A DNA stretch of 64,000 nt from Atrichornis clamosus (Eukaryota > Chordata > Aves > Passeriformes > Menuridae): the NCBI GenBank assembly GCA_013400975.1, contig WBMZ01012674.1, forward strand, positions 62,001-126,000, given 5' to 3'. The notes under the pieces were generated by a model. That model ran no database searches. It had not been told where the DNA came from and was given only the letters and a program-made list of their open reading frames with translations. A program made the position numbers and the translations under genes. How positions within the stretch are numbered: position 1 is the stretch's first letter; each line of letters opens with the position of its first letter. Below, piece by piece: positions 63,701 through 64,000 of this stretch.

Positions 63701-64000
63701 GAAATGATCTCTTGCTAACACTACATCTATCACAAATGAGATCAGCCTGTGCTTTTCATTATTCAACATGGATTACATTTGGAAAGGAAAACGCACTCCT
63801 GCATTAATATATCTCTCTGTGCAAAACATCATTTGCAATTGTACAACTTTGAAGGCAGAAAGAAATACGTAAGGGAAAGGGATTTCTTCAGGGAAATCAG
63901 GAAATGACTGCAGGATGACTCAAACCGATGAACTCAGATTTCTAACTTTCTTCCTATGTATAAATTAGAATAGACAATTCAAATTTCAGTTGTGTGTTTA

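Larger units (their letters stand above)
31106..64000 (-). other. ZFYVE28: ZFYVE28 intron 1, 3' part (at least 32.9 kb)
   Basis: No sequence matching the short first coding exon (about MMNRFRKWLYKPK, usually in a GC-rich promoter region) and no CpG-rich stretch was found, so exon 1 lies beyond 64000. Named contents are a probable LTR (36.4-37.2 kb), CR1 copies (44.8, 50.5-51.6, 56.3-56.9, 57.6 kb), a probable CR1/L3-type relic (52.1-52.4 kb), and small tandem and low-complexity repeats. The remaining stretches, including 31.2-36.4, 37.3-44.8, 45.1-50.5, 52.5-56.3 and 57.75-64.0 kb, show no gene or transposon that I can name. Confidence 0.85.

Noticed and set aside
1..64000. A bacterial-type operon, phage, CRISPR or biosynthetic cluster
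   Set aside because: The window is AT-rich vertebrate intron with spliced exons, CR1 and LTR repeats. No dense gene array, ribosome binding sites or regularly spaced repeats are present.

Overview
The window is vertebrate nuclear DNA, almost certainly from a bird. It holds one recognisable protein-coding gene, split into small exons with canonical splice sites across large AT-rich introns. Most recognisable interspersed repeats are CR1-type LINE copies with the avian octamer-like 3' tail, and there is one solo LTR of a kind common in neoavian birds (ERVL-like). The CR1 subfamily seen at 22 and 51 kb and the LTR point to Neoaves, perhaps a songbird; that placement is an inference.

The gene is ZFYVE28 (LST2, lateral signaling target 2 homolog), on the minus strand. 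Six consecutive internal coding exons lie at 31105-30965, 11146-11009, 8535-8333, 6641-6552, 4178-4089 and 1121-1020. They total 764 coding bases and give about residues 14-268 if the first exon encodes 13 residues as in the human protein. All codon phases agree across the five complete introns. The first coding exon, with the start codon and promoter, lies beyond 64000. The large exon after position 1020 and the C-terminal FYVE finger exons lie to the left of base 1. The encoded part is the conserved N-terminal region, including the lysine equivalent to the reported monoubiquitination site Lys87.

Layout: 1-1019 is intron 7, with an apparent GC-AG type donor. 1020-11146 carries exons 7 to 3, with short introns and a CR1 copy at about 5.1-6.0 kb. 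11147-30964 is the 19.8-kb intron 2, with CR1 copies at 16.1-16.8, 21.8-22.25 and 24.2-25.25 kb and an LTR at 29.7-30.26 kb. Exon 2 follows at about 31 kb. 31106-64000 is the 3' part of a very long intron 1, containing a probable LTR (36.4-37.2 kb), CR1 copies (44.8, 50.5-51.6, 56.3-56.9 and 57.6 kb), a probable ancient CR1/L3-type relic (52.1-52.4 kb), a 33-bp tandem duplication and a compact G-quadruplex motif.

I recognised no other protein gene, tRNA, rRNA or CRISPR array. Nearly all other open reading frames are chance frames or lie inside repeats. I found no evidence for a novel multi-gene system. The points most worth checking are the GC donor of intron 7, the mosaic and internally deleted CR1 copies, the second LTR candidate, the runs of A/C-rich tracts on one strand, and one unusually long unexplained frame at 42.9-43.5 kb.
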